Shown here in pieces: positions 16,542 to 27,088 of a DNA stretch of 64,000 nucleotides (its first letter is position 1; each line of letters begins with the position of its first letter). The DNA is taken from NCBI RefSeq assembly GCF_004361065.1, contig NZ_SELT01000008.1:51875-115874 (forward strand), in the 5' to 3' direction. The translations under genes were made by a program, and so were the position numbers. This DNA comes from Cognatilysobacter terrigena. Its GTDB lineage: Bacteria > Pseudomonadota > Gammaproteobacteria > Xanthomonadales > Xanthomonadaceae. The notes below the pieces were generated by a model, which was not told where the DNA came from, searched no databases, and saw only the letters and a list, made by a program, of their open reading frames with translations.

Positions 16542-17140
16542 GGATAGAGCATCCGCTTGCTCCAGTCGCCGGCGGCGTCGCGCTCGTAGAACCAGCGCTC
16601 GTGCAGGCGGTACTGCGCGCCGTACCAGAACTCGATGCGTCGCGGCTTCACGCGGAAGCCGGTCCAGCGCGCGGGACGCGGTACGTCGCGGCCGGTGAAT
16701 TCACGCTCGGCCTGCTGAAGCCGCAGCTCGAACGTCTCCACCGAATCCAACGTTTCGGACTGGTGCGACGCCCAGGCACCGAGCTGACTGCCGCGCGGGC
16801 GCGACGCGAAATACGCATCGGCTTCCTCATCGGTAACGGTCCCGACGTCGCCTTCGATGCGCACCTGCACGCCGTTGCGCAGGCGCGGCCAGTGGAACAG
16901 CAGCGCAGCCTGCGGATTGGCCTGCAGTTCCAGGCCTTTGCGACCGTCCATGTGCGTGTAGAACACGAAGCCGCGCGCGTCGTGCGCCTTCAGCAGCACC
17001 ATGCGCAGCGACGGACGCGCATCGAGCGCGGCGGTGGCGACCGCCATCGCGGTGGGATCGGGCTCGCCGGCCTCGGCGGCCTGCACGAACAGGCGCTCGA
17101 AGGTGGCGAGGGCTTCGGCAAGGAGGGGGTGCGTGTCCAT
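16538..17140 (-). CDS. pdxH: Pyridoxamine 5'-phosphate oxidase
   Basis: A 200-residue FMN enzyme that converts PNP and PMP to PLP. It shows the FMN-binding [17 protein letters not shown] segment, the [16 protein letters not shown] segment and the C-terminal dimer region ending [17 protein letters not shown]. An upstream frame extension exists but reads into the divergent gene; ATG at 17140 ([14 protein letters not shown]) gives the family length. Together with yggS nearby, two PLP-handling genes lie within 4 kb, though on different transcripts. Confidence 0.95.
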   Translation of the reverse strand: MDTHPLLAEALATFERLFVQAAEAGEPDPTAMAVATAALDARPSLRMVLLKAHDARGFVFYTHMDGRKGLELQANPQAALLFHWPRLRNGVQVRIEGDVGTVTDEEADAYFASRPRGSQLGAWASHQSETLDSVETFELRLQQAEREFTGRDVPRPARWTGFRVKPRRIEFWYGAQYRLHERWFYERDAAGDWSKRMLYP

Positions 17141-17145
17141 CGCGC

Positions 17146-17151
17146 TATTGT
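17146..17151 (+). promoter_or_regulatory. Leaderless-type -10 box of the glycerate-kinase-like gene
   Basis: TATTGT is followed by GGGGCG and then the ATG at 17158, a 6-nt gap. The mRNA would therefore begin at or next to the start codon. No clear -35 was found. Confidence 0.4.
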
Positions 17152-17157
17152 GGGGCG

Positions 17158-17994
17158 ATGCAGCGCGTGCCGCACGTGCAGGGTCCGGATCCCGCATTCG
17201 TCGAGCGGGTGCTCGATATCGCGCTCGCCTCGGGACGCGTGTTCGCGATCGCCGGTGCGCAGGGCTGCGGCAAGTCGACGCTCGCGACGCGGATGGTCGA
17301 GGCGGCCCGGTCGCGCGGCGTGCGGGCGGTTTCCGTGTCGCTGGACGACGCCTATCTCGATCGGCCGCAACGCCTCGCGCTCGCACGCGCCGTGCATCCG
17401 TTGCTCGCGACGCGGGGCCCGCCAGGCACGCACGACGTCGGGCTGATGGTCGAGATGCTGGATGCGCTGGATGACGGCCGGCCCGTCGCGCTCCCGCGAT
17501 TCGACAAGCTCACCGACCGACGCATACCCGCGCGCGACTGGCCGCGCGTCGACCGATGCGACCTCGCCATCGTCGAAGGCTGGTGCCTGAAGGTGCCGGC
17601 CGAGGACGACGCCGGGTTGCTGACGCCCCTCAACGCGATCGAACGCGACGAGGATGCGCATGGCGTCTGGCGGCGCTGCTGCAACGACGCGCTCCGCCTG
17701 GACTACCCGGCACTGTGGTCGCGACTGCCGCGCCTGCTCTATCTGCAGCCCCCATCATTCGACGTCGTGCCGCAGTGGCGTTGGCAGCAGGAATGCGAGG
17801 CCCTCGCCGCACGCCCGGGCACCACGGGGATGAGCCGGCTGGAGGTCGACCGTTTCGTGCAGTTGTTCGAGCGTGTGACACGCCGCGGAATGGCGACACT
17901 GCCTGCGATTGCGGACCACGTCGTCCGTCTCGACACGCAGCGTTTTCCGGATCCGGACGACGTGGCGCGCCTCACCCCTACACTCGGCGCATGA
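17158..17994 (+). CDS. P-loop kinase, D-glycerate 3-kinase-like
   Basis: A 278-residue P-loop kinase of the phosphoribulokinase/uridine kinase group, close to plant-type D-glycerate 3-kinase (YggC/GLYK). Walker [10 protein letters not shown] is at residues 33-41; a VSLDDAYLD acid segment, [16 protein letters not shown] and [10 protein letters not shown] follow. Such enzymes phosphorylate glycerate at O3, but substrate cannot be proved from sequence. Its stop overlaps the ATG of the aroKB fusion by 4 bp (ATGA), so it is the first gene of that operon. Confidence 0.8.
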   Translation: MQRVPHVQGPDPAFVERVLDIALASGRVFAIAGAQGCGKSTLATRMVEAARSRGVRAVSVSLDDAYLDRPQRLALARAVHPLLATRGPPGTHDVGLMVEMLDALDDGRPVALPRFDKLTDRRIPARDWPRVDRCDLAIVEGWCLKVPAEDDAGLLTPLNAIERDEDAHGVWRRCCNDALRLDYPALWSRLPRLLYLQPPSFDVVPQWRWQQECEALAARPGTTGMSRLEVDRFVQLFERVTRRGMATLPAIADHVVRLDTQRFPDPDDVARLTPTLGA

Positions 17995-19622
17995 CTCGTT
18001 CGCGCAACTGGGTGCTGGTCGGACCGACCGGCGCGGGGAAATCGACCGTGGGCGCGCTGTTCGCCGCGCGACGCGGCCTGCGTTTCATCGATCTGGACGC
18101 CACCATCGAAGCGCAGGCGGGCCGACGCGTCGCCGAAATCTTTGCTGAGGATGGCGAAGCGGCGTTCCGTGCACTGGAATCGCAAGCGTTGGCCAACGCG
18201 CTGTCGGACGACGGCGTAGTGATCGCAACGGGCGGCGGCATCGTGCTCGATGCGGAGAACCGCCGACGCATGCGCGAATCCGCGCTTGTCGCGCACCTGC
18301 ATGCGGACGTCGCGACGCAACTCCATCGCCTGCGCGACGCGACGGATCGACCGCTGCTCGCGCGCGGTGATCGGGATGGGGTCCTGCACGCCATGGCTGC
18401 GCAGCGCACGCCGCTCTATGCGGGCGTGGCACACGTGCGGATCGATACGACGTCACGCGATGCCGCAGACGTCGCGGATGCATTGCACACCATCACATTC
18501 GATCCACCATCAATGCACGCTGCACCGCGACGTCTCGACGTCGACAGCCCGCGCGGTGCGTACCCCATCCATATCGGCGCGGGCCTGGTCGCCGATGGCA
18601 CCGCGCTGGTCGATGCAGTGCGCGGCCGCCACGCGCTGATCGTCACCGACGCGCACGTCGCGCCGCTGTACTTGCCCGTGCTCGACGCAACGTTGCGCCG
18701 CCTGCGTCCGGATCTGCGCATCGGCACCCTCGTGCTGCCGCCCGGCGAATCGGAGAAGACGCTCGATCGCTGGCGCGAAGCCGTCGAGGCCCTCGCCTCG
18801 CTCGGCGCGACGCGCGACGCGACCCTCATCGCGCTCGGCGGCGGCGTGATCGGCGACCTTGCCGGTTTCGCCGCGGCCTGCTGGATGCGCGGCATCGACG
18901 TGGTGCAGGTCCCGACGACGCTGCTCGCGATGGTCGACTCGTCGGTCGGCGGCAAAACGGCGGTCGACCTGCCCGCCGGCAAGAACCTCGTCGGCGCGTT
19001 CCATCCGCCGTCGGCGGTGATCGCGGATACGTCGACGCTGGCGACGCTGCCGCCGCGCGAACTGCGCGCGGGCCTGGCGGAGGTCGTGAAGTACGGCGCG
19101 ATCTTCGATGCGCGGTTTCTCGACTGGATCGAGCCCAACGCCGCCGCGTTGCTCGCGGGCGAGCCGGGCGTCACCGCCGAGGCGGTCGAGCGCTCGTGCG
19201 CCTACAAGGCGGCGGTCGTCGCGCGCGATCCGTTCGAACGCGGCGATCGCGCGCTGCTCAACTTCGGCCACACGTTCGGCCACGCCATCGAGACCGAACA
19301 GGGGTACGCCGGCGCGACCGGCGGGCTGGTGCACGGCGAGGCGGTGGCCGTCGGCATGATGCTCGCGGCGCGGCTGTCGGCGGCAGTGGGTCGTGCGTCC
19401 GTGGCGGATGCGGATCGACTCGAACGCCTGCTCGGCTCGCTCGAGCTGCCCACGCGCATACCGTCGGGTCTCGATCCGGGCGCCCTGCTCGACCGAATGC
19501 GCCTCGACAAGAAGGCCGACGCGTCCGGCCTGCGCTTCATCCTGTGGGACGGCATCGGCCAGGGCCGCATCGTGCGCGACGTGCCGGAATCGCTCGTGGT
19601 CGAGGTTCTCGCCGCGCGCTGA
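17991..19622 (+). CDS. aroKB: Bifunctional shikimate kinase / 3-dehydroquinate synthase (AroK-AroB fusion)
   Basis: One uninterrupted 543-residue frame carries both enzymes. Residues 1-170 are a full shikimate kinase: Walker [10 protein letters not shown] (11-19), FIDLD with Asp34 and Asp36, ATGGGIV (around 81-83), and the lid RPLLA and [10 protein letters not shown]. Residues about 175-543 are a full dehydroquinate synthase: NAD loop [24 protein letters not shown], the KNLVGAF segment and the zinc-site [17 protein letters not shown] at 18513 could be an internal aroB start but has no Shine-Dalgarno, favouring a single polypeptide. It overlaps the kinase gene upstream by 4 bp. Confidence 0.9.
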   Translation: MTRSRNWVLVGPTGAGKSTVGALFAARRGLRFIDLDATIEAQAGRRVAEIFAEDGEAAFRALESQALANALSDDGVVIATGGGIVLDAENRRRMRESALVAHLHADVATQLHRLRDATDRPLLARGDRDGVLHAMAAQRTPLYAGVAHVRIDTTSRDAADVADALHTITFDPPSMHAAPRRLDVDSPRGAYPIHIGAGLVADGTALVDAVRGRHALIVTDAHVAPLYLPVLDATLRRLRPDLRIGTLVLPPGESEKTLDRWREAVEALASLGATRDATLIALGGGVIGDLAGFAAACWMRGIDVVQVPTTLLAMVDSSVGGKTAVDLPAGKNLVGAFHPPSAVIADTSTLATLPPRELRAGLAEVVKYGAIFDARFLDWIEPNAAALLAGEPGVTAEAVERSCAYKAAVVARDPFERGDRALLNFGHTFGHAIETEQGYAGATGGLVHGEAVAVGMMLAARLSAAVGRASVADADRLERLLGSLELPTRIPSGLDPGALLDRMRLDKKADASGLRFILWDGIGQGRIVRDVPESLVVEVLAAR

Positions 19623-19723
19623 GCGGGCCGGCTTGGCGTCCCGGACGCCCCCTTGGAAGCGCGTCCCGTCGCGCGCAGCGGCGCGGTCGACGGGATCGCG
19701 GCCGAATATCTACGCGGCGCGGC

Positions 19724-19729
19724 TACAAT
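19724..19729 (+). promoter_or_regulatory. Leaderless-type -10 box of the WGR gene
   Basis: TACAAT is followed by 7 nt and then the ATG at 19737. There is no Shine-Dalgarno between them and no clear -35 upstream. Confidence 0.45.
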
Positions 19730-19736
19730 TCCGCCG

Positions 19737-19988
19737 ATGCGATTGCTCCTGCAACAACGCCCGGAAGGCCGCGAGGCGCCGCGCTTCGTCCAGCTCATGC
19801 TCCAGCCCGATCTCCTCGGCGGGTGGACGCTCGTGCGCGAAACCGGCCAGATCGGCGGCAAGAGCACGGTGCGTCGCGAGCAGTTCCTCGACCAGCAGGC
19901 CGCGGTCGCCGCGCTCGAAAGCGCGCGCGACGCGCAGATCAAGCGCGGCTTCCAGCTGATGTTTGCCGAAGGCGCCGCCCCGCGCTGA
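19737..19988 (+). CDS. WGR domain protein
   Basis: An 83-residue single-domain protein of the WGR type, with the hallmark [23 protein letters not shown] where the usual W-G-R triad reads W-T-L/GGW variant, followed by an alpha-helical tail ([20 protein letters not shown]). WGR domains occur in PARP proteins and MolR and bind nucleic acid ends in eukaryotic PARPs; the role of free bacterial WGR proteins is unknown. The frame extends to 19653, but ATG at 19737 starts the domain and sits 7 nt after a -10 box. Confidence 0.75.
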   Translation: MRLLLQQRPEGREAPRFVQLMLQPDLLGGWTLVRETGQIGGKSTVRREQFLDQQAAVAALESARDAQIKRGFQLMFAEGAAPR

Positions 19989-20043
19989 ACCCCCGGGGCT
20001 CGCCCCACCCGCCTTCCACGACGCGACGTTCGAGACGACGCCC

Positions 20044-21120
20044 ATGTCCTACGCCCCCCTCCAGAACGATCGCTTCCTGCGTGCGCTGCGCCGCGAGCCC
20101 GTCGACCGCACCCCGGTCTGGCTGATGCGCCAGGCCGGCCGCTACCTGCCGGAATACCGCGCCACCCGCGCACGCGCCGGCAGCTTCCTCGCCATGGCGA
20201 AGAACCCGGAGCTCGCGTGCGAGGTGACGATCCAGCCGCTCGAGCGTTTCCCGCTCGACGCCGCGATCCTGTTCTCCGACATCCTCACCGTGCCGGACGC
20301 GATGGGCCTCGGCCTCTACTTCGTCGAGGGCGAAGGCCCGAAGTTCGAGCGCCCGGTGCGTACGGCGGCGGATATCGAGAAGCTCGCAGTGCCCGACGTC
20401 GGCACCGAGCTGCGTTACGTCACCGATGCGGTTTCGCTGATCCGTCGCGAACTGAAGGGCCGTGTCCCGCTGATCGGCTTCTCCGGCAGCCCGTGGACGC
20501 TCGCCTGCTACATGGTCGAAGGCGGCGGCAGCAAGGACTTCGCGCGCGTGAAGTCGCTCGCGCTGAACGACCCGAAGGCGATGCACCGCCTGCTCGACGT
20601 CACCACCGACGCCGTCATCGCCTATCTCGACGCGCAGCGAATCGCCGGCGCGCAGGCCATGCAGGTGTTCGACACCTGGGGCGGCGTGCTGTCGCCGGCG
20701 ATGTACCGCGAGTTCTCGCTGCGTTACCTCAAGCGCATCGCCGCCGAGCTGCCGCGCGGCGAAGGCGACGAATCCGCACCGCTGATCCTGTTCGGCAAGG
20801 GCAACGGCGCGTACGTCGAGGATCTCGCCGCGACGGGCGCGGAAGGCGTGGGCGTCGACTGGACGATCGATCTCGGCGATGCCGCGCGTCGCACCGGCGG
20901 ACGCGTCGCCCTGCAGGGCAACCTCGACCCGGTCACGCTGTATGCGTCACCCGACGCGATCCGGGCCGAAGTGGGCCGCGCGCTGGATGCGTACCGCGAC
21001 GGCAACGGCGGCTCGCGCGACGGCCACGTCTTCAACCTCGGCCACGGCATGTCGCCCGACATGAATCCCGAGCACGTCGCGGTGCTCGTGGACGCGGTGC
21101 ATACGCTCAGCGCGCGCTAA
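20044..21120 (+). CDS. hemE: Uroporphyrinogen decarboxylase
   Basis: A 358-residue HemE that decarboxylates the four acetate groups of uroporphyrinogen III in heme synthesis. The diagnostic [14 protein letters not shown] is near residue 25, with the catalytic Asp in [15 protein letters not shown] and the [16 protein letters not shown] segment. The start at 20044 gives the canonical short N-terminus. The 3' end overlaps the convergent membrane protein gene by 14 bp. Confidence 0.97.
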   Translation: MSYAPLQNDRFLRALRREPVDRTPVWLMRQAGRYLPEYRATRARAGSFLAMAKNPELACEVTIQPLERFPLDAAILFSDILTVPDAMGLGLYFVEGEGPKFERPVRTAADIEKLAVPDVGTELRYVTDAVSLIRRELKGRVPLIGFSGSPWTLACYMVEGGGSKDFARVKSLALNDPKAMHRLLDVTTDAVIAYLDAQRIAGAQAMQVFDTWGGVLSPAMYREFSLRYLKRIAAELPRGEGDESAPLILFGKGNGAYVEDLAATGAEGVGVDWTIDLGDAARRTGGRVALQGNLDPVTLYASPDAIRAEVGRALDAYRDGNGGSRDGHVFNLGHGMSPDMNPEHVAVLVDAVHTLSAR

Positions 21121-21532
21121 GCGTCAACGCGCGTACGTAGGGCCAGAACATCAGGCCGCAGGCGGCGACGAACATCAGCATGGAACCGACCTGCGCGCGA
21201 CGCCACGCGCGCAGGAACGCCTGCGGCACACCGGCGTCGCGCATGCGGCGGTAGCCGCGCTGGGCCGTCAGCACCGAGCCGAGGACCAGCAGCACTGGCG
21301 TCGCGGCAACGATCGGCGCGCGATGCTCCGGACGCGCCATCTGCATGAGCGCGAACAGCGCGGCACCCAGCAGTAGGACCGGCAACGTCGCCACCAGTGG
21401 GCTCTGCCCCGCACGTTCGATATGCACCAGCGTGTCGCCGTCTAGCCCGCGCCGCGCACGCGCGATCACGGAGGCAGCGAGCAACATGCTGCCGATGAGC
21501 AGGCAGAGGCCGATCAGTTGTGTGGTCGTCAT
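21107..21532 (-). CDS. Four-helix membrane protein coupled to the sensor kinase
   Basis: A 141-residue membrane protein with hydrophobic segments at about 6-25, 46-66, 74-92 and 114-136, separated by basic loops. Its ATG overlaps the TGA of the hybrid kinase by 4 bp (ATGA), so translation is probably coupled. Its own 3' end runs 14 bp into hemE on the other strand. No domain family was recognised; an accessory role for the kinase is inferred from coupling alone. Confidence 0.7.
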   Translation of the reverse strand: MTTTQLIGLCLLIGSMLLAASVIARARRGLDGDTLVHIERAGQSPLVATLPVLLLGAALFALMQMARPEHRAPIVAATPVLLVLGSVLTAQRGYRRMRDAGVPQAFLRAWRRAQVGSMLMFVAACGLMFWPYVRALTLSAR

Positions 21533-24500
21533 GCCGGTAATCCTGCGGTCGCGCGTGACAGCGTGGCGGCGAGCATCGCGCCGCTGACGGGTTTGCGGAC
21601 GAAATCGTCGAAGCCCGCTTCGCGCGCACGCGGTTCCGATTCGGCATCCGCGCGCGCCGTGACGGCGACCAGCGGTGCGCTGAAGCCGTGCGCACGCAGC
21701 TGGCGCGCGAGCGCGAAGCCGTCGAGCCCCGGAAGATCCAGATCGAGCAGGCCGATGTCGAATTCCGCGACGCCCGCTTCCGCGAGTGCGGCCAGCCCAT
21801 GCGGAACGTGCTGAACGCGGTGACCTTGCGCGCGCAATAGCCCGCACATGACTTCGGCGACGGTGGGATCGTCTTCGACCAGCAGGATGGACAGCGGGCG
21901 CTGCGACGGACGCGCGACATCGTCGTGCATCGGCGTTTCGGGGAGCGCGGTCTCCGGCAACGGCAGGTCGACATGGAACGTCGAGCCTTCGCCCGGGACG
22001 CTCTCCAGCCCGATGCGCCCGCCCATGGCTTCCGCGAGTTCCATGCTGATCGCGAGACCGAGGCCGCTGCCGCCGTAACGTGCGGCGGTGCGCGCGCCGT
22101 CGGCCTGTTCGAAGCGACGGAACAGCTTGGCGCGCTGCTCCGCTGAAAGCCCCGGTCCCGTGTCGATGACGCTGAAGCGGATGCCGCCGTCGCGACGCTC
22201 GGCTCGCAGCGTCACGCCACCGCGCTCCGTGAACTTTTCGGCGTTGCCCAGCAGGTTGAGCAGGATCTGCCGCACGCGATTGCAGTCGCCGCTCACGCCG
22301 CGGGGGACGTCGGCCGCGATGTCGAGCACGAACGTGCGATCGCGACGCCGCACCAGCGGGCCGACCAGTGATGCCACGTCGTGCAGTAGACCGTGCAGAT
22401 CGAACGGTGCATCCGTGAGTTCGAGGCGTCCGGATTCGATGCGCGCAAGATCGAGCGCGTCGTTGAGCAGGCGCAGCAGGTGCTCGCCGGCGCCGCGAAT
22501 CGCGCCCACGTAGCCGCGCTGCCTGGTGTCCAGCGGCGTGTCGAGTAGAAGTTCGGTCATGCCGAGCACGCCCGTCATCGGCGTGCGGACCTCGTGACCG
22601 AACGTCGCGAGGAAGCGCGTCTTCGCGGTCGACGCTTCTTCCGCCAGCAAGCGCTCGTGCTCCACGCGCTCCAGCGCATGGCGACGGCGCAACCGCGCGC
22701 GATAATTCAGCGCGAGCGACAGCGCGACGAATACCGCGATCAGCGCGAACGCGCCGCGCGCCCACCACGTCTGCCACCACGGCGGGCGCACGGTGAAGCC
22801 GATCTCGCGCGGTGCGGACCAGACCTGGTCGGCCGTGCGCGCGATGATCTTCAACCGGTAGTCGCCGGGGGGAAGTTGCGAGAACACGCGCTCACCATCC
22901 GCGCCGACGTCGACCCAGCCGCGATCGAACCCGACGAGCCGGAAGCGGTAGGCATTCGCGCTGGCGTTGTTGAACGCCATCAGGCGTGCACGCACGCGCA
23001 GGTCACGGTCGTCGTGCGCGACGACGATGCGCGTCGCCGGGTCGAGTGCGATGCGCGTGCCGCCATGGTTGACGTCCACCGCTTCGAGTTGCAGCCGCGG
23101 TGCGCGCGTTTCCGGTCGCACGACAGCGGGATCGAACACGACCAGGCCTTCCGGCGACCCGAGCAGGATGCGACCGTCGCTCGGGCGCGCGACCGGCGCA
23201 CCCGCGAACTCCTGGCTCGGCAGCCCGTCGTGTACGCCATACACGCGCGTGCGGCGCGACACCGGATCGACGCGCACGAGCCCGCGCACGGTCGTTGCCC
23301 AGATGCGCCCGGCGGTGTCGACCGCGAGCCCGCTCGGCGCCACGCGCGGGAAACCGACGTCGAGGCCCAGATGGTCGACGCGCACCGGTCGTGTGCCCTC
23401 GACGCGGTAATGCTCGACGCCGCCGAATCGCGCGAGCCACGGGTCGCCGCTCGCATCGAATGCGACGCCCTGCACCGCGCCGTCCCCGACGCCGACGACG
23501 CGCGTGGCCTTCGCGCCCCGCACGTCGATCGCGTACAGGCCCGTCGACGCCGCGACCCAGATCGCGCCACGCGGTCCACGCACCACACCATTGACGACGC
23601 TGCCCTGCGGCAGACCGCGACCGTCGCCCGGTGCGAGTGTCATGCGGACGCGGCCCTCGGGCTCGCGCGCCTGTACGCCGCCCTCGCCCGCGCTCCACAC
23701 GAGTCCGTCGTCGCCCTGCAGCAGCGACGGCGACTCGCCGGGGAGCGCGCCGTCGTGCATCGCCGCGACCCAGCGCTGGATGCGATGCGTGGCGGGATCG
23801 AAGCGTGCGATCCCGTCGAAATACGTCACCCAGACGCGGCCATCGCGGTCCTCGAGCACGCCGTTGAGGATCACGCCCTGTGCGACGTCGTTGAACACGT
23901 GGTCGACGGTGCCGGTCTCGCTGTCGAAACGATCGAGCACGCCACCGCTGCCGACGAGCCACATCGATCCGTCACGCGACGGGGCGATGCCGCGCACCTG
24001 TGCGTTCGCCAGCGATGCCGGATCGTCGAGTCGCCGCGCCAGCACGGAGAACTGACGCCATCGCGGCGGCAGGTACCACAGGCCATTCGTGTTGCTCGCG
24101 AACCACAGGCCGCCTTCGTGGTCTTCGCGCGCATCGACCCACGCCGGGCGCACCAGCCCCTGCGACGCCGCGCTATACAGCGACACGGGTGCGACATTGC
24201 CTTCGCCCTCGACACCGAGGCCTTGCGGAATGTCGAACCAGTGCGTGCCCGCGCGGTCGCGCAGCAGCATCTGCAACAGCTGGCCGCCGCTCGACGACCA
24301 CGTCGGTGCGCTCACCCGACCTTTCGCATCGCGCGCGACCAGTCCACGCGGCGTGCCGATCCACAGCACGCCGTTCGTATCGGACGACAGACCGTTGACC
24401 ACCGGGAACGGCAATGCATTCGCGTCGTCCCGTGCGAAGTCGCGACCGGTCCAACGCGCGATGCCGTTGCCCGTGGCGATCCACAGCGCGCCGTCGTTGT

Positions 24501-25050
24501 CGACCAGCAGCTTGCGAACATCCGGCGCCGGCAGACTGCGTGCGTCGCCCGGGACCGGCATGAAGCGTTCGACCTGTCCGCCGTGCAACCGGTTGAGGCC
24601 GGCATCCGCTGTCCCGAACCAGATGCTGCCGTCGAGCGTCGACGCGATCGACCAGATCTCGACGCCGCCGACGTTCGGTGTCGAACGGTCATACCAGGTG
24701 AAGTGCTCGCGCGCGGCGTCGAGCATGGCGAGCCCGGCCGTGCGCGTGCCGATCCAGACGCGATCCTGCGCATCGACGTGCACCGCCCAGACGAAGTTGT
24801 CGCGCAGGCCCTGTTCGACACGCCAGACGCGGAAGCCGACGCCGTCGAAACGCGCGAGTCCGTCGCTGGTCGCGATCCAGAGGTAGCCGGCGCGATCCTG
24901 CGCGATGCCGTTGATGCGGTTCGACGGCAGGCCGTCGGCGACCGTGTACTGCCGCGGCCGCGGCGTTTCCGGCAGGCCGGCGCGCACGACGCCCGACATC
25001 GTCGCCAACGCGACGAACACACCCACCACGACCATCCAACCGCTGCGCAT
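21529..25050 (-). CDS. Hybrid sensor histidine kinase with two-component propeller sensor
   Basis: A 1173-residue hybrid kinase. A signal peptide or anchor ([19 protein letters not shown]) is followed by two periplasmic seven-bladed Reg_prop propellers (repeats of W-I-G/A-T-x-x-G-L type, to about residue 670), a Y_Y_Y domain, one membrane helix (about 763-782), HisKA with phosphoacceptor His819 in FGHEVRTPM, HATPase ([21 protein letters not shown]) and a receiver with Asp1103 in [11 protein letters not shown]. There is no DNA-binding output domain, so a separate Hpt or regulator is expected. GGAGG sits before ATG at 25050, which is chosen over upstream in-frame starts. Ligands of such sensors are often glycans, but none is shown here. 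Confidence 0.9.
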   Translation of the reverse strand: MRSGWMVVVGVFVALATMSGVVRAGLPETPRPRQYTVADGLPSNRINGIAQDRAGYLWIATSDGLARFDGVGFRVWRVEQGLRDNFVWAVHVDAQDRVWIGTRTAGLAMLDAAREHFTWYDRSTPNVGGVEIWSIASTLDGSIWFGTADAGLNRLHGGQVERFMPVPGDARSLPAPDVRKLLVDNDGALWIATGNGIARWTGRDFARDDANALPFPVVNGLSSDTNGVLWIGTPRGLVARDAKGRVSAPTWSSSGGQLLQMLLRDRAGTHWFDIPQGLGVEGEGNVAPVSLYSAASQGLVRPAWVDAREDHEGGLWFASNTNGLWYLPPRWRQFSVLARRLDDPASLANAQVRGIAPSRDGSMWLVGSGGVLDRFDSETGTVDHVFNDVAQGVILNGVLEDRDGRVWVTYFDGIARFDPATHRIQRWVAAMHDGALPGESPSLLQGDDGLVWSAGEGGVQAREPEGRVRMTLAPGDGRGLPQGSVVNGVVRGPRGAIWVAASTGLYAIDVRGAKATRVVGVGDGAVQGVAFDASGDPWLARFGGVEHYRVEGTRPVRVDHLGLDVGFPRVAPSGLAVDTAGRIWATTVRGLVRVDPVSRRTRVYGVHDGLPSQEFAGAPVARPSDGRILLGSPEGLVVFDPAVVRPETRAPRLQLEAVDVNHGGTRIALDPATRIVVAHDDRDLRVRARLMAFNNASANAYRFRLVGFDRGWVDVGADGERVFSQLPPGDYRLKIIARTADQVWSAPREIGFTVRPPWWQTWWARGAFALIAVFVALSLALNYRARLRRRHALERVEHERLLAEEASTAKTRFLATFGHEVRTPMTGVLGMTELLLDTPLDTRQRGYVGAIRGAGEHLLRLLNDALDLARIESGRLELTDAPFDLHGLLHDVASLVGPLVRRRDRTFVLDIAADVPRGVSGDCNRVRQILLNLLGNAEKFTERGGVTLRAERRDGGIRFSVIDTGPGLSAEQRAKLFRRFEQADGARTAARYGGSGLGLAISMELAEAMGGRIGLESVPGEGSTFHVDLPLPETALPETPMHDDVARPSQRPLSILLVEDDPTVAEVMCGLLRAQGHRVQHVPHGLAALAEAGVAEFDIGLLDLDLPGLDGFALARQLRAHGFSAPLVAVTARADAESEPRAREAGFDDFVRKPVSGAMLAATLSRATAGLPA

Positions 25051-25163
25051 CCTGCACCTCCCCGCTGTCCCCGCGCGAAGGGTCCTCCATCGGGTGGCGG
25101 CCGGCAACCGGCGTGGAACATCCCGTTGCGCCGGCCTCGACGGCGGCTCACGGGCGGCGTGCC

Positions 25164-25169
25164 TAGAAT
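25164..25169 (+). promoter_or_regulatory. Candidate -10 box for the YceI operon
   Basis: TAGAAT lies 23 nt before the YceI start in the 142-bp gap that separates it from the divergent sensor kinase. No matching -35 was found at 16-18 bp, so the assignment is weak. Confidence 0.35.
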
Positions 25170-25192
25170 CGATCGCCCCTTCGAGGACCGCC

Positions 25193-25807
25193 ATGCTCCG
25201 TCGCCTGCTGCCCGTGCTGCTGCTCGCCCCGACGGTCGTGTCCGCCGAGACGCTCGCCATCGATCCGGTGCACACGCGGGTGATGGTCGCGGCCTCGCAC
25301 GCAGGCTTCTCTCAGGCGATGGGCGTGGCGTCCGGATCGCATGGCCAGGTCGATTACGACGACGGCTGGGCGAACGCGAAGGTCGACGTCACCGTGCGGA
25401 TGCAGAAGCTGGATTTCGGCGACGCGGGCTGGAATCGCGCCGTGCTCAAACTGCTCGACGCCGACCGCTTCACGGAAGCGCACTTCGTCTCCGAGCGCGT
25501 GACGCCGCGCGATGCGAACCATGCCGAGATCTGCGGAACGCTCACGCTGCACGGCGTGTCGAAGCCGCTGTGCATGGACGCGACGCTCAACGCGCTCAAG
25601 CGCCATCCGATGCCGCCGTTCCGCCGCACCGCCGGCTTCTCCGCCACCGCGAAACTCGATCGCTTCGACTACGGCATCACCGAGTGGCCGACGGTGATCG
25701 GTCGCGAGGTCGAACTGCGCATCGAGATCGAAGCCAGCCGCGGCATCGGTGCGCCGAAAGCCGACACGCCCTCCGAACCCGAACCCGTCGAGACGCCCAC
25801 GCCATGA
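25193..25807 (+). CDS. YceI family periplasmic protein (first copy)
   Basis: A 204-residue secreted lipocalin-like YceI protein: signal peptide to about residue 18 ([14 protein letters not shown]), then YAIDPVHT-like start [18 protein letters not shown], and the C-terminal [14 protein letters not shown]. YceI proteins bind isoprenoids such as polyisoprenoid quinone-like lipids. A Pro/Glu/Thr-rich tail is unusual. The stop overlaps the cytochrome b561 start (ATGA). It is the first gene of a YceI-b561-YceI operon. Confidence 0.9.
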   Translation: MLRRLLPVLLLAPTVVSAETLAIDPVHTRVMVAASHAGFSQAMGVASGSHGQVDYDDGWANAKVDVTVRMQKLDFGDAGWNRAVLKLLDADRFTEAHFVSERVTPRDANHAEICGTLTLHGVSKPLCMDATLNALKRHPMPPFRRTAGFSATAKLDRFDYGITEWPTVIGREVELRIEIEASRGIGAPKADTPSEPEPVETPTP

Positions 25808-26385
25808 GTCGAACGCCGTCGCTGCTGCCCGAACGCTGGGGTCCCGTCAGCCAGCTGTTCCACTGGACCTGCGCGGCGCTGATCATCGCGCTCGGCACGA
25901 TCGGTCTTTACATGACGGAGCTGACCAGCCCGGTCGCGAAGATCCGCTTCTACGCGCTGCACAAATCGCTGGGCCTGACGTTGCTCGCGCTCGTGCTGCT
26001 GCGCCTGCTGTGGCGCTGGACGCACAAGGTGCCCGGCCCGGTGCCGGGCATGTCGCGGCATCTGAAGCTGGCGGCGGACGGCATGCACGGCTTTCTCTAC
26101 GCGATGATGATCGCGATGCCACTCACCGGCTGGCTCATCAATTCGACGGCGGGTTATCCGCTGCAGTGGTTCAAGCTCGTCAACCTGCCTGCCATCGCGG
26201 CGAATAACGAGCACCTCAACGGCATCGCCAAGAACCTGCACGAGTTCGGCTTCTGGCTGCTCGCGCTGCTCGTCGTCGGCCACGTCGGCGCCGCGATCTA
26301 CCACCATGTCTTCCTCGACGACGGCACGCTGCATCGCATGCTGCCGTGGCGTCGTCGCCTGCCCCCGCCGGAGTCCACGCCGTGA
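25804..26385 (+). CDS. Cytochrome b561 family protein
   Basis: A 193-residue four-helix cytochrome b561/CybB membrane protein. Likely heme-ligand histidines are in VSQLFHWTCAALI, YALHKSLGLTLL, GHVGAAIYHHVF and the LAADGMHGFLY helix. It probably moves electrons between the quinone pool and a periplasmic partner. It overlaps both flanking YceI genes by 4 bp, suggesting the three proteins act together, possibly in quinone or superoxide chemistry. Confidence 0.92.
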   Translation: MSRTPSLLPERWGPVSQLFHWTCAALIIALGTIGLYMTELTSPVAKIRFYALHKSLGLTLLALVLLRLLWRWTHKVPGPVPGMSRHLKLAADGMHGFLYAMMIAMPLTGWLINSTAGYPLQWFKLVNLPAIAANNEHLNGIAKNLHEFGFWLLALLVVGHVGAAIYHHVFLDDGTLHRMLPWRRRLPPPESTP

Positions 26386-26942
26386 TCCGCCTCGCCCCGC
26401 TCGTCCTCGCGCTCGCCGCGCTGCCCGCTTTCGCCGCCGACTACGTGCAGGCGCCGGGCTCGACGCTCACCTTCGCCACGAAGTACCAGGGCGAAGTGTT
26501 CACCGGTCGCTTTCCGCAGTTCGCCACGAAGCTCACGTTCGATCCGGCGTCGCTCGCGACGTCGAAGCTCGACGTCACCATTCCGCTCGCCGGCGCCGCG
26601 ACCGGCGACAAGGATCGCGACGAGAACCTGCGCGGCAGCGACTTCTTCAACATCGCGAAAGTCCCGCAGGCGCGTTACGTCGCCAGCAAGTTCCGCGCGC
26701 TCGGCGGTAATCGCTATGCGGCGGATGGCCAGCTCACGCTGCACGGCGTGTCGAAGCCGGTCACGCTCACGTTCACCTGGACGCCCGGCGCTGCACCGGT
26801 GCTCGCAGGCCAGGCGACGGTGAAACGCCTCGACTTCGGCGTCGGCGTCGGCGATTGGGCGGATACCAGCATCATTCCGAACGAAGTCGCGGTGAGCACG
26901 AAGGTCGTGTTCGCGCCCGCGAAGGCCGGCGCGGCAAAATAG
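26382..26942 (+). CDS. YceI family periplasmic protein (second copy)
   Basis: A 186-residue YceI protein with signal peptide (LAPLVLALAALPAFAA) and a full domain: APGSTLTFATKYQGEVFTGRF, GSDFFNIAKVPQARYVAS and the closing DFGVGVGDWADTSIIPNEV. The start is GTG overlapping the b561 stop (GTGA). It differs clearly from the first copy and lacks its proline-rich tail, so the pair may bind different ligands or serve opposite partners of the cytochrome. Confidence 0.92.
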   Translation: MIRLAPLVLALAALPAFAADYVQAPGSTLTFATKYQGEVFTGRFPQFATKLTFDPASLATSKLDVTIPLAGAATGDKDRDENLRGSDFFNIAKVPQARYVASKFRALGGNRYAADGQLTLHGVSKPVTLTFTWTPGAAPVLAGQATVKRLDFGVGVGDWADTSIIPNEVAVSTKVVFAPAKAGAAK

Positions 26943-27088
26943 CGCTTCCCTCGCCCAGCACGGATGCTGACCATGGCTCTCATCGATCGCGGCCCGCACC
27001 GTCGCCTGCGGCAGGCGCGCCTGCTGCTCCGCATCGTTCTGCTTGCAGGAATCGTGCTGCTGATGGTGCTCGCCGCGCGTGCTCGGTC

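Noticed and set aside
18513..19622. Separate aroB gene starting at ATG 18513
   Set aside because: The frame is continuous with shikimate kinase and no Shine-Dalgarno precedes this ATG, so a fusion is the simpler reading.
22594..26385. 1263-codon plus-strand open frame ending in cytochrome b561
   Set aside because: The upstream part is antisense to the sensor kinase and through YceI in the wrong frame; only 25804-26385 is real.
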